From contig NZ_JXMU01000002.1 of NCBI RefSeq assembly GCF_001293565.1, positions 230,277 to 294,276 on the forward strand: 64,000 nt of DNA, given 5' to 3'. Under the pieces are notes generated by a model. The model searched no databases and had not been told where the DNA came from. It saw nothing but the letters and a program-made list of their open reading frames with translations. The position numbers and the translations under genes were made by a program. Origin of the DNA: Ahrensia marina (GTDB lineage Bacteria; Pseudomonadota; Alphaproteobacteria; Rhizobiales; Rhizobiaceae). Below, piece by piece: positions 53,118 to 61,269 of the stretch (positions are counted from its first letter, which is position 1; each line of letters starts with the position of its first letter).

Positions 53118-53825
53118 ATGAAAACAGATATTATAGAAAACAAGTCACTTGCCGATAAGGCTTATTACGTTCTGCGGCGCGCAGTGCTGACGAACGTTCT
53201 GGTCGCGGAGTCGCTGTGGTCAGATCGTGAGCTATGCGAAAAGTTTGATCTGAGCCGGACACCCGTCCGCGAGGCGATTTTGCGCTTGCAGCTTGAGCAG
53301 CTTGTGCAAATCGTGCCGCGAAAAGGCATGCGGGTCATGCCTCTGCGCCTGGAGGATGTGCGCGATATTCATCAGGTTACCAAGGCTTTGGAATTGGAGG
53401 CCGCGTTACTGATCGCCAAAAGTGATGATCGCGATGAGGTGTTGGCAAAGATCAAAGATTCTGTCGAAGAGATGGAGCGCGCAATGGAGGCTGAAGATCG
53501 CGATGCCTGGGTGTTGGCCGATACACGCTGCCACTTTGCAGTTGTTGATATGTGCGGAAACAAACGGCTTGCGGACATGTACCACGCGCAGCGCGGCCTG
53601 ACAGATCGCGCACGGTATTTTGCGCTGCATATTCGCGAACTACCGATGCAGTCCACGGTAGAGCACCGGCAGATGTATGAGGCTTTGCTGAAACGGGATT
53701 CACAGGAGCTGGAGAAATTGTATCGCCAGCACTGGGATAGGACCACAGAAGAAATGCTCACCATTATTGAGCGTCACACAAGTGGTCTTGCGAATACGAC
53801 GCTCAAAATGAGCGCCGGGATATGA
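53118..53825 (+). CDS. GntR-family regulator (FadR/FCD type)
   Basis: A 235-residue regulator. The N-terminal winged helix (about 10-70) has LWSDRELCEKFDLSRTPVREAILRLQLEQLVQIVPRKGMRV. The FCD ligand domain (about 80-220) has DIHQVTKALELEAALLIAKS, DTRCHFAVVDMCGNKRLADMY and EHRQMYEALLKRD, with Asp/His metal ligands typical of FCD proteins. These usually sense sugar acids or carboxylates. It precedes the TRAP operon by 49 nt and probably controls it. Confidence 0.9.
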   Translation: MKTDIIENKSLADKAYYVLRRAVLTNVLVAESLWSDRELCEKFDLSRTPVREAILRLQLEQLVQIVPRKGMRVMPLRLEDVRDIHQVTKALELEAALLIAKSDDRDEVLAKIKDSVEEMERAMEAEDRDAWVLADTRCHFAVVDMCGNKRLADMYHAQRGLTDRARYFALHIRELPMQSTVEHRQMYEALLKRDSQELEKLYRQHWDRTTEEMLTIIERHTSGLANTTLKMSAGI

Positions 53826-53842
53826 AGCAATAATTCATATCC
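53818..53842 (+). promoter_or_regulatory. Inverted repeat at the gntR end
   Basis: GGATATGAA (53818-53826) and TTCATATCC (53834-53842) are perfectly inverted with a 7-nt loop, overlapping the gntR stop and lying 32 nt before the TRAP binding-protein start. No T run follows. It could be a regulator site for the TRAP operon or an mRNA hairpin that sets apart gntR and dctP levels. Confidence 0.55.
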
Positions 53843-53874
53843 GAAAATTCACAATCTAATGGGAGGAAGTTGAA

Positions 53875-54864
53875 ATGAAACTCAAAGTATTGAGCGTGGC
53901 GTTGCTCGCGGCAACTGCAATGACAGGGCAGTCACTTGCCGCAGAAATGGTGATGAAAATCGGCACCGTGGTGTCGGGTGATCATCCGGAAAATGTTGGT
54001 GCCCGCGAAATCAAGCGCCTTGTTGAAGAGCGCTCCAACGGCGACATTGAAGTGCGCGTGTTCACGGACAGCCAGCTTGGAAACCAGCGTGAAATGGTCG
54101 AGCAGCTACGCTCCGGCACATTGGAAATGACATGGGTGACAACCGGCTTTTTCGGCTCTTGGGTTCCTGAAATGGGCGCGCTTGAAATCGGTTATCTGTT
54201 TAAAGACCGTGAGCATTCGTTCCGTGCGTTTGGCGGCGAGCTCGGGCTGGAAGTGGCTGACAAAGTAGGCGAACATGGCGTTGAATTGCTCGGCTATTTC
54301 GAAGCCGGCATGCGCCATCTGACGAACTCGAAAGCCGCCATCAACGGTCCGGATGATCTTCAGGGGCTGAAGATCAGAACGCCAAAGTCGACTTACCACT
54401 TGCGTACGCTGGAAATGATGGGTGCCAATGCAACGCCAATGGCCTTCAACGAGCTTTATACGGCGATGGAACAGGGCGTTGTCGATGGACAGGAAAATCC
54501 ACTATCGAACATTTACAACGCCAAGTTTTCAGAAGTGAACGACCATTTGGCACTAACAGGTCACCTGCACCTGACGCATATGGTTCTTTATTCCGAGCAG
54601 CTTTGGGATCAGGTGAAGCCGGAATATCAGGATATTATACGCCAGGCGGTTTTGGATGCTGCTGTTGTGCAGCGCGAAAAAGTCGCTTCGGATGATGCCT
54701 CCTTGCTTTCCGAGTTGGAAAAAGAGGGCATGCAGGTAACACGTCCGGATCGTGATGCATTTGCAGCCAAAGTGGCGCCATTGCGCGAAGACGCCATTAA
54801 AGAGTTTGGTGACGGTGCAAAACGCTGGATCGAACTCATCGATTCCGTACGTGATGACGGTTAA
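53875..54864 (+). CDS. TRAP transporter substrate-binding protein (DctP family)
   Basis: A 329-residue periplasmic binding protein. The signal peptide (1 to about 22, ending SLAA) is followed by MVMKIGTVVSGDHPENVGAREIKRLVEERSNGDIEVRVFTDSQLG. GLKIRTPKSTYHLRTLEMMGANATPMAFNELYTAMEQGVVDGQENP contains the conserved Arg that holds the ligand carboxylate. This implies a sugar-acid or carboxylate ligand. GGGAGGAAG precedes ATG 53875. Confidence 0.92.
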   Translation: MKLKVLSVALLAATAMTGQSLAAEMVMKIGTVVSGDHPENVGAREIKRLVEERSNGDIEVRVFTDSQLGNQREMVEQLRSGTLEMTWVTTGFFGSWVPEMGALEIGYLFKDREHSFRAFGGELGLEVADKVGEHGVELLGYFEAGMRHLTNSKAAINGPDDLQGLKIRTPKSTYHLRTLEMMGANATPMAFNELYTAMEQGVVDGQENPLSNIYNAKFSEVNDHLALTGHLHLTHMVLYSEQLWDQVKPEYQDIIRQAVLDAAVVQREKVASDDASLLSELEKEGMQVTRPDRDAFAAKVAPLREDAIKEFGDGAKRWIELIDSVRDDG

Positions 54865-54870
54865 GTAAAA

Positions 54871-55389
54871 ATGTCTTCTCCAAATAAGAACGGTTTCTTC
54901 GGCACGCTTATGCGTGTCGAAGAAGCGATCATCTCATGCATGAAATGGTGCATCATTCTGGGAATGGCGGGAATGGTGCTGGTTGTTTTCCTGCAAATCA
55001 CGTCGCGCTATTTATTTTCTTTTTCACTTGGATGGTCTGAGGAAGTCGCAAGACTGCTCTTCATTTGTATCGTCTTTTTAGGCGCCGCTATATTAGCGCG
55101 CCGCGAACAACATCTTACCGTGACAATTTTTACCGAAATGTTTCAGGGGCGTTTGCGCCATTTTGCGGCGGCCTTTGCTTCTTTTGTTGCGCTGGTCTGC
55201 AGCTATTATTTGGTGCGTGGCGGATACGCGACTTTGATCAGAGAGTGGGATCAGCGCACGCCCGGTTTGCAGTTTCCGATGGGGGTCATTTTCACAGTCA
55301 TTTTCATTTCCGTAACGCTGATGGCTATTTGGCTTTTCGTCGTCATGATTAAACACGGCCGCCAAATCTTTATAGGTGATGAAACATGA
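54871..55389 (+). CDS. TRAP transporter small permease (DctQ family)
   Basis: A 172-residue protein with four membrane helices. RYLFSFSLGWSEEVARLLFICIVFLGAAILARREQHLTV is the DctQ signature region (WSEEVAR). It joins the large permease, whose gene it overlaps by ATGA. It sits 6 nt after the binding-protein gene. Confidence 0.92.
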   Translation: MSSPNKNGFFGTLMRVEEAIISCMKWCIILGMAGMVLVVFLQITSRYLFSFSLGWSEEVARLLFICIVFLGAAILARREQHLTVTIFTEMFQGRLRHFAAAFASFVALVCSYYLVRGGYATLIREWDQRTPGLQFPMGVIFTVIFISVTLMAIWLFVVMIKHGRQIFIGDET

Positions 55390-56675
55390 GTTCCTTGATT
55401 GTTTTATTTGGCGTTTTCTTTGTTCTCTTGTTGCTTGGAACACCGATTATTTTCAGCCTTGCCGCTGCGGCTATGGTCGTTCTTGCATCGATAGATCTGT
55501 TATCTCCGCAATTGGTCATGCAGCGCGTTTATGCGGGACTGGACAGCTTTCCAATGCTGGCTATTCCCTTCTTCATGGCCGCTGGAGCTTTGATGGAGCA
55601 TGGCGGTATCTCACGGCGTCTCGTTAATTTCTCCTCCTATCTGGTGGGATGGATTTCCGGCGGGCTTGGTCATGTTGCTGTGATTGCATCAACGATATTT
55701 GCCGGCATATCCGGTTCTGCGGTTGCAGACACGACTGCAATTGGATCGACAATGATCCCGATGATGAAACGGCGTGGTTACGATGCTTCTTTCTCCGCAT
55801 CTGTCGTCGCTGCAGCGGGTGTGATTGGCCCGATTATCCCGCCATCCATTCCATTGGTTCTCTATGGTGTGGTCTCAGGTGTGTCGATTGGTGCGCTCTT
55901 CATGGGGGGAATTATTCCCGGCCTTATGATGACAGTCGGCTTGATGGTGCTGATCTATCTGAAAGCAAAACGCAGCAATTGGGAAATTGAGGCTGAGCCG
56001 TTCACCTATGCCGGATTGTGGCAATCTTTTAAATCAGCCGCGGGCGCGCTTGTTATGCCGCTTATTATTGTTGGCGGAATTTTGGGCGGTGTATTTACAG
56101 CGACAGAAGCTGCTGTTGTGGCAACTGTCTATGCGTTGCTGGTTGGACTTTTTGGGTACCGCGAATTGAAGTTCAGTCAATTGCCTGAACTGTTTTACTC
56201 GGCCGGACTTAACACGGCTGTCGTTATGGTCATCGTTGGCGTGGCCAATCTGGTCGGTTATGTGCTGACGATTGAACAACTTCCGCTTTTGCTGTCCGAG
56301 TGGTTTTCAGACCATATTACCAATGTTCTGATATTGCTGCTGGTTATCAACATTTTGCTTTTGATCGCAGGCTGCTTTCTGGACGGTGGCTCGGCCATTA
56401 TCGTTTTCACACCGGTATTGCTGCCAGTAATAAAATCATTTGGCATCGACCCGGTATTCTTTGGTGTGATGATGACCGTGAACCTGATGATCGGTACAGT
56501 CACGCCGCCGGTAGGTCTGTCGCTATACATCGCAAGCGGCATCGCAAACATATCGATCACTCAGATCTGCAAGGCTATTTTTCCGTTTCTTTTGGTGCAG
56601 TTGGTGGTTCTCACCCTAGTCACTCTGTTCCCGGAAATTGTCCTGCTCGTTCCAAAACAATTTTATAGTTTCTGA
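55386..56675 (+). CDS. TRAP transporter large permease (DctM family)
   Basis: A 429-residue polytopic permease of normal DctM length. Family landmarks include SFPMLAIPFFMAAGALMEHGGISRRLVNF, GISGSAVADTTAIGSTMIPMMKRRGYDASFSASVVAAAGVIGPIIPPSIP and MTVNLMIGTVTPPVGLSLYIASGIA. It catalyses sodium-driven uptake of the ligand delivered by the binding protein. The isomerase genes follow after a 16-nt gap. Confidence 0.94.
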   Translation: MSSLIVLFGVFFVLLLLGTPIIFSLAAAAMVVLASIDLLSPQLVMQRVYAGLDSFPMLAIPFFMAAGALMEHGGISRRLVNFSSYLVGWISGGLGHVAVIASTIFAGISGSAVADTTAIGSTMIPMMKRRGYDASFSASVVAAAGVIGPIIPPSIPLVLYGVVSGVSIGALFMGGIIPGLMMTVGLMVLIYLKAKRSNWEIEAEPFTYAGLWQSFKSAAGALVMPLIIVGGILGGVFTATEAAVVATVYALLVGLFGYRELKFSQLPELFYSAGLNTAVVMVIVGVANLVGYVLTIEQLPLLLSEWFSDHITNVLILLLVINILLLIAGCFLDGGSAIIVFTPVLLPVIKSFGIDPVFFGVMMTVNLMIGTVTPPVGLSLYIASGIANISITQICKAIFPFLLVQLVVLTLVTLFPEIVLLVPKQFYSF

Positions 56676-56691
56676 CATCTAAAGGATTATT

Positions 56692-57651
56692 ATGTCTTAT
56701 AAAAACTCTATACTTCTCGGTACAATTGGCGGCTATCGTGACCGTTTCCACCAATATCAGGTGGATCGTAGCTTTGAAGAGCGTTTGTCTATCGCCAAAT
56801 CCATTCCGCGCACGCATGGCGTTGAGCCAGTGTACCCGCAAGATTTGGGGCATGATGGCTCCGGCGTAAAAGTGTTGAAAGAAAGCGGTCTGGCTGTCTC
56901 AGCCGTCAATGTGAATGTTAAAACCGAAGATAAATTTCGCGATGGCTCGTTCACAAATCCTGATGCCGCGATTCGCGAAGAAGCGACGCAATATGTAATG
57001 ACAGCGATGGATCTGGCAGCAGAGCTGGGCGCTGAAATGGTGACCGTCTGTCCTCTGATCGACGGTTGGGACTATGCGTTCCAAGTAGACCATATCAAAC
57101 AATGGCGCTGGATGATTGAGTGTTTTGCAAAAGCCACAGCCCACCGCGACGATATTAAAGTTTGTATCGAGTATAAGGCGTATGAATCCAAGAACCACAT
57201 TATTCTTCCGTCAATGGGGCGCACCTTGCACTTCTGTGACCGCGTCGGCGCGAAAAATCTTGGTGTGACGATGGATGTCGGGCATGCGTTGATTGCGGGT
57301 GAAAGCCCGGGCTCTGAAATTGCCGTTGCCAACGAAGCGGGCCGTCTTTTCTATATCCATTTTAATGACAATGATCGCGGCGCTGACTGGGATATGCTGC
57401 CGGCATCGGTTCATCTTTGGGAGACGCTCGAGACGCTGCATTATATGCGTGAAATCGGTTATGACGGTTGGGTCGCCTATGATGTCTTCACCCGTTCCGG
57501 TGATAATGCTGAGGCTATTGCTTCGACATTTGAGATTATGGAAGACTTGGATTCTCTTCTCGATAAAATTGGCAAGGACAAGCTCCAACAGCTTATCAAA
57601 GGCGGTCGTCCTCAGAGCACTTATCGCGACCTGATCAAGGCTCTATTATGA
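56692..57651 (+). CDS. Sugar-phosphate isomerase/epimerase-family TIM barrel (1)
   Basis: A 319-residue xylose-isomerase-like TIM barrel. Probable metal ligands are Glu160 (VCIEYKAYESKNH), Asp195 and His198 (VTMDVGHAL) and His223 (YIHFNDND). The extended C-terminal helix (KIGKDKLQQLIKGGRP) is longer than in small epimerases. The substrate is not known. Linked to a GntR/TRAP system, a hexuronate, aldonate or related keto-sugar is plausible. It overlaps the second isomerase gene by ATGA, so the two may catalyse consecutive steps. Confidence 0.78.
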   Translation: MSYKNSILLGTIGGYRDRFHQYQVDRSFEERLSIAKSIPRTHGVEPVYPQDLGHDGSGVKVLKESGLAVSAVNVNVKTEDKFRDGSFTNPDAAIREEATQYVMTAMDLAAELGAEMVTVCPLIDGWDYAFQVDHIKQWRWMIECFAKATAHRDDIKVCIEYKAYESKNHIILPSMGRTLHFCDRVGAKNLGVTMDVGHALIAGESPGSEIAVANEAGRLFYIHFNDNDRGADWDMLPASVHLWETLETLHYMREIGYDGWVAYDVFTRSGDNAEAIASTFEIMEDLDSLLDKIGKDKLQQLIKGGRPQSTYRDLIKALL

Positions 57652-58457
57652 AGATAGGACTAGGAACTTATTGTTTCCGTTGGTCAATCGGGCACAAGGA
57701 TCGTGTGCCCGAAAAACCAATGACGGCAATGGAGATTTTGGATTTTGCCATTGCAGAAGGTTGCGCTGTTGTACAATACGCGGACAATTTGCCTTTGGAT
57801 AAATTGTCATGTGAAGAAATAGATGCGCTGGCCAAAAAAGCGCGCCAGAACAATGTCGTTCTGGAATTAGGCACCCAGTCTTTTAATGCAAGTCAGGTGC
57901 GTGTCTATCTTGATATTGCCAAACGCATTGATGCCCCGATTTTGCGTATAGCTCTGGATGGTGAGGATGCAGCTACATCGATTGAAGATCTGGCCGCTGC
58001 CTTTAAGCCACTGCTCGTAATCGCGCGTGAGATTGGGTGCAAGATCGCGATCGAAAACCACTTTAACTATCCGTCACAGCAGATGGTGACATTGCTTGAA
58101 GCCGTCAATGACGATCATCTGGGTGTCTGTCTCGATGTTGCAAACTCAATTTGTGCAAAAGAATGGCCGGAAGAAACAATCAAGCTTCTTGCGCCTTTCA
58201 CAATCAATCTTCACTTGAAGGATTACGACATTATCCCGGATTTTTACGGTGCCGGATTTACCATCTCCGGGCGTCCGCTCGGTCAGGGCAGAACAGATAT
58301 CGATTTTACGTTGAACGCACTAAAGGCGCAGCCCAAGGATATGAGCCTGATTGTAGAGCATTGGCTGCCCTATGAAGGGACACCCGGTGAAATCTATCAG
58401 CGGGAAATCGATTGGACACGCGAAAATCTAAGAGTTGCGCGAGAAGTGACCGCTTGA
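57648..58457 (+). CDS. Sugar-phosphate isomerase/epimerase-family TIM barrel (2)
   Basis: A 269-residue enzyme of the same superfamily but little similar to its neighbour. Likely metal ligands are Glu136 (KIAIENHFNYP), Asp163 (GVCLDVANS), His189 (INLHLKDY) and Glu237 (LIVEHWLP). The blocks QYADNLPLDKLS, LDVANSICAKE and GRPLGQGRTDIDF recall a subgroup that includes 3-oxo-isoapionate decarboxylase-type proteins, but that link is from memory and weak. The end overlaps the convergent zinc-locus small gene by 30 nt. Confidence 0.75.
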   Translation: MKIGLGTYCFRWSIGHKDRVPEKPMTAMEILDFAIAEGCAVVQYADNLPLDKLSCEEIDALAKKARQNNVVLELGTQSFNASQVRVYLDIAKRIDAPILRIALDGEDAATSIEDLAAAFKPLLVIAREIGCKIAIENHFNYPSQQMVTLLEAVNDDHLGVCLDVANSICAKEWPEETIKLLAPFTINLHLKDYDIIPDFYGAGFTISGRPLGQGRTDIDFTLNALKAQPKDMSLIVEHWLPYEGTPGEIYQREIDWTRENLRVAREVTA

Positions 58458-58745
58458 CGAAGCACTTTTGCTCGAACTGATACTGACGGCCTCGGCAAGA
58501 TGGTCAAATGTTACCTCGGACATCGTCATATGGACTCTAATTGTCTGGATAGGTTCACCTGTTCTCATAATTCCTATGACAGTTTCGATGTCCGGACAGC
58601 CTTCATCGCGGCAAGCCAATTCAGCAACGGTTAATGGCGTGTCGGGCGGTAGTTCAAGTAATTGACGAACCCAAGCTTTAATCTCCGTCGATTTGGCCAA
58701 TAGACGGTTCGTTTTAGGCGCAAGGGGATTATTAATCTTGCTCAT
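58428..58745 (-). CDS. Small protein of the zinc operon, function unknown
   Basis: A 105-residue protein without signal peptide or membrane segment. The only striking feature is AELACRDEGCPDIETVIG (about 41-58), with Cys45 and Cys50 in CxxxxC form that could bind a metal. I recall similar small proteins next to COG0523 GTPases in rhizobia, sometimes labelled nitrate reductase without reason. ATG 58745 is preferred over a GTG at 58769. It is transcribed 75 nt behind the GTPase gene and overlaps the convergent isomerase gene by 30 nt at the 3-prime ends. A role in zinc handling is inferred from position only. Confidence 0.65.
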   Translation of the reverse strand: MSKINNPLAPKTNRLLAKSTEIKAWVRQLLELPPDTPLTVAELACRDEGCPDIETVIGIMRTGEPIQTIRVHMTMSEVTFDHLAEAVSISSSKSASSSGHFSRNS

Positions 58746-58820
58746 TCTTTCCCCGCTCATTGAACGCACTAATGAACAAATTGTCGTTTTTTGTTTCGCT
58801 TATGGCATTACTATGTGACA

Positions 58821-60005
58821 TCATAACTCTTCCCGACGTTTGCTTTTGAAAAGGAAAAGGAGCCGCAAAATACATTGTTTGCACGCCTGGCAAAGATTAA
58901 TCTGCTCTCTCTTGCGTGATGCTGCGGCTCCACCAATGATTGCTGAAAACAAGTCATGCACCGGCTTCGGGTCGATCTCATTGGTGATAAATACAAAGCG
59001 TGTTCGCCGGTCGTGATCCGGCCAGGCAGCCAGTCGAACAGGATCGGAAATACAGTGTTGGACAGCATGCACGAGCCGCGGATGTTCGGTGTCTTCGGTC
59101 ACGCCGATAATGCCTTTCATGCGAAGGAGTTTCGGGCCGGCTGCGGTTTGTAGAGTGGACATGAATTCTGTGAAACGTTTCTCGGGTATCGGTTCATCAT
59201 GAATAATGCTGAAAGTGCGGATGCCTGATGCGTGCCTCGAATGGGTACTATCTTTGCTATGCGAATTTGCGTTTTCCTGCATTGCTTGCGTAGCCAGAAC
59301 ATCTTCAAGCGCAAGCCAGCCTTCAACATCTTCTCTACGATCGCTCACTGAGTAAGTACGCGGCGAAAATAGTTCAGAGATCTTGGTCTTTTGACGATCG
59401 ACAATTGCTGCGCTCGGATTAATTGCCTTAAGCGTTTGAGGAAGGACAGCAATGTCTGAGAGCGTTGCAGGATCCTTTGCCAAATCTGTTTTGGTCAGAA
59501 TAATGCGATCTGCGAAGGCAACTTGCTTAAGCGCCTCAAAGTGTCGCTCAATTGATATTTCACCATTAATGATATCGTATAACGTAACAAATCCGGATAG
59601 CTGAAATGCCTGATTTACTGTTGAATCTGACAGGGAAAGATTGTCGGTTTTCTTGACCATCAATGCATTGATCAGAGGGGCAGGGTCTCCCAAACCGCTC
59701 ATTTCGACGATCACACGCGAGAACCTTGGTGTCAGTCCGCTTTGTGCTGCGCTGTACATATCGAACAGCGTGGTTCTTAAATCAGTGGTGCCGGTGCAGC
59801 ACATACACCGTGTTGAAACCTGACTGATCGTTGTCTTGCCTTGCCGGACAAGTAGGTGGTCAATGGCAACATCTCCAAACTCGTTAATGATGACCGCTGT
59901 ATCGCTAAATGACGGATCTACGAGAAGCTCATTGAGCAGTGTTGATTTTCCAGCCCCTAAAAAACCGCTTAAAAAGAAAACAGGAATTCGATCAGATATA
60001 GGCAT
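58821..60005 (-). CDS. COG0523/CobW-family GTPase, zinc metallochaperone type
   Basis: A 394-residue G3E GTPase. Walker A is GFLGAGKST (14-22), and the metal-binding CxCC motif is Cys67-Met-Cys69-Cys70 in RCMCCTG. The switch-like VEMSGLGDP, guanine-specificity motif LTKTDLA and a C-terminal CobW_C domain with FVFITNEI follow. Placed behind znuB and zur it is most likely a ZigA/ZagA-type zinc chaperone made under zinc starvation, not a cobalamin enzyme. ATG 60005 lies 5 nt past the zur stop. The longer frame would overlap zur. Confidence 0.87.
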   Translation of the reverse strand: MPISDRIPVFFLSGFLGAGKSTLLNELLVDPSFSDTAVIINEFGDVAIDHLLVRQGKTTISQVSTRCMCCTGTTDLRTTLFDMYSAAQSGLTPRFSRVIVEMSGLGDPAPLINALMVKKTDNLSLSDSTVNQAFQLSGFVTLYDIINGEISIERHFEALKQVAFADRIILTKTDLAKDPATLSDIAVLPQTLKAINPSAAIVDRQKTKISELFSPRTYSVSDRREDVEGWLALEDVLATQAMQENANSHSKDSTHSRHASGIRTFSIIHDEPIPEKRFTEFMSTLQTAAGPKLLRMKGIIGVTEDTEHPRLVHAVQHCISDPVRLAAWPDHDRRTRFVFITNEIDPKPVHDLFSAIIGGAAASRKREQINLCQACKQCILRLLFLFKSKRREEL

Positions 60006-60010
60006 TAGGT

Positions 60011-60421
60011 TCAATCTGTCTGGCATGCAGGGCACAACCCGCGTAATTCGACAGTACTTTTGTTTAAAGCAAATTTTTCTGAAGCGGCAATTTTGTTGAT
60101 ATTCTTTGCAAGTGCAGCATCCGTGATTTCATTGACCTTGTCGCAAGCTTCGCAGATCATAAAAATGATTGTCTTGTTTGAATCACAATTCGGGTGCCGA
60201 CATGCAACAAATGCATTGAGACTCTCCAAGCGGTGGACAAGGCCATATTCTACCAGCTTGTCCAAGGCGCGATAGACTTGTAGCGGTGCGCGCATGCCAT
60301 TGTCGCGCAATTGATCCAGTATTGTGTAGGCACTGAGTGGGCCCTCGGAACTCGAAAGGGCGTCCATGACCAGTGATTGATTTTTCGTCAAATCTGAATG
60401 TGTGTGGCTATGGGCACTCAT
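60011..60421 (-). CDS. zur: Zinc uptake regulator, Fur family
   Basis: A 136-residue Fur-family repressor. The winged helix has YTILDQLRDNGMRAPLQVYRALDKLVEYGLVHRLES. The structural zinc site is Cys90-x2-Cys93 (CEAC) with Cys130-x2-Cys133 (CPAC). The HRLESLNAFVAC region is typical of Zur rather than Fur. The N-terminus is His-rich (AHSHTHSD). It overlaps znuB by ATGA, inside the operon it should repress when zinc is ample. Confidence 0.92.
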   Translation of the reverse strand: MSAHSHTHSDLTKNQSLVMDALSSSEGPLSAYTILDQLRDNGMRAPLQVYRALDKLVEYGLVHRLESLNAFVACRHPNCDSNKTIIFMICEACDKVNEITDAALAKNINKIAASEKFALNKSTVELRGLCPACQTD

Positions 60422-61269
60422 GGCAATGGCCCCTGTTTCTCATTATGCTTTTGCTGCACGCTATCGCCAGCTCGCACCGGTTTTGGGCCAAAGGCTGGTA
60501 AAAGCGATATAATAAATAAAGCCAATGCGGCAACGACAATACTCGGACCTGCCGGCGTATCCCATTCCAATGAACCGAAAAGACCGCTGATAACGGCAAC
60601 ACAGCCAACAATTGCAGACAAAACCGCCATCTGCTCAGGACCGGAAGAAAACCGGCGTGCTGTGGCAGCCGGTATGATGAGCATTGCAGTAATCAAAAGC
60701 ACGCCAACTATTTTCATAGATATTGCAATTACAGCAGACATGAGCAGCATGAAAGCAAGATTTGAGCGCCCCGGATTCATGCCTTCAGCTTCAGCCAGTT
60801 CCGTGTTGACTGTTGCAGCAAATAGAGGCCGCCAAATAATAACCAGCAGCGCCAAAACGACTGCACCGCCTATCCAAATAAACGCAATGTCCAGCTTTGA
60901 AACAGCAAGAATGTCGCCGAAAAGAAAGCCCATTAAATCAATGCGGATCCAAGTCATAAATGCCAGAGCGACCAGCCCGAGTGCAAGAGAAGAGTGCGCT
61001 AGCAACCCTAAAAGAGCATCCGATGAAAGAGTCCCTTTTTTCTGTAGCAATAGTAATGCGACTGAAACGCAAACAGATATCCCGAATACAGCAAGAGTGA
61101 TGTTAATCTCGAATAGAAATGCAAGAGCAACACCTAACAAAGCCGCGTGCGAGAGCGTGTCGCCAAAATAGGCCAACCTGCGCCAAACGATAAAACAGCC
61201 CAACGGTCCGGCGACAAGTGCAACGCCAATACCTGCAATAATTGCCCGTGAAAAAAAATCGTCAAACAT
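60418..61269 (-). CDS. znuB: Zinc ABC transporter permease
   Basis: A 283-residue ABC-3 family permease with about eight helices. GCFIVWRRLAYFGDTLSHAALLGVALAFLF near the start and LLMSAVIAISMKIVGVLLITAMLIIPAATAR are ZnuB landmarks. ATG 61269 matches usual ZnuB N-termini (MFDDFFSRAI) and overlaps znuC by 8 nt. The frame is open to 61314, and an ATG at 61284 is also possible. It carries zinc from ZnuA into the cytoplasm. Confidence 0.92.
   Translation of the reverse strand: MFDDFFSRAIIAGIGVALVAGPLGCFIVWRRLAYFGDTLSHAALLGVALAFLFEINITLAVFGISVCVSVALLLLQKKGTLSSDALLGLLAHSSLALGLVALAFMTWIRIDLMGFLFGDILAVSKLDIAFIWIGGAVVLALLVIIWRPLFAATVNTELAEAEGMNPGRSNLAFMLLMSAVIAISMKIVGVLLITAMLIIPAATARRFSSGPEQMAVLSAIVGCVAVISGLFGSLEWDTPAGPSIVVAALALFIISLLPAFGPKPVRAGDSVQQKHNEKQGPLP

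Noticed and set aside
58821..60005. Cobalamin biosynthesis (CobW) role for the G3E GTPase
   Set aside because: No cobalamin gene is near. Linkage to zur and znuBC points to zinc.
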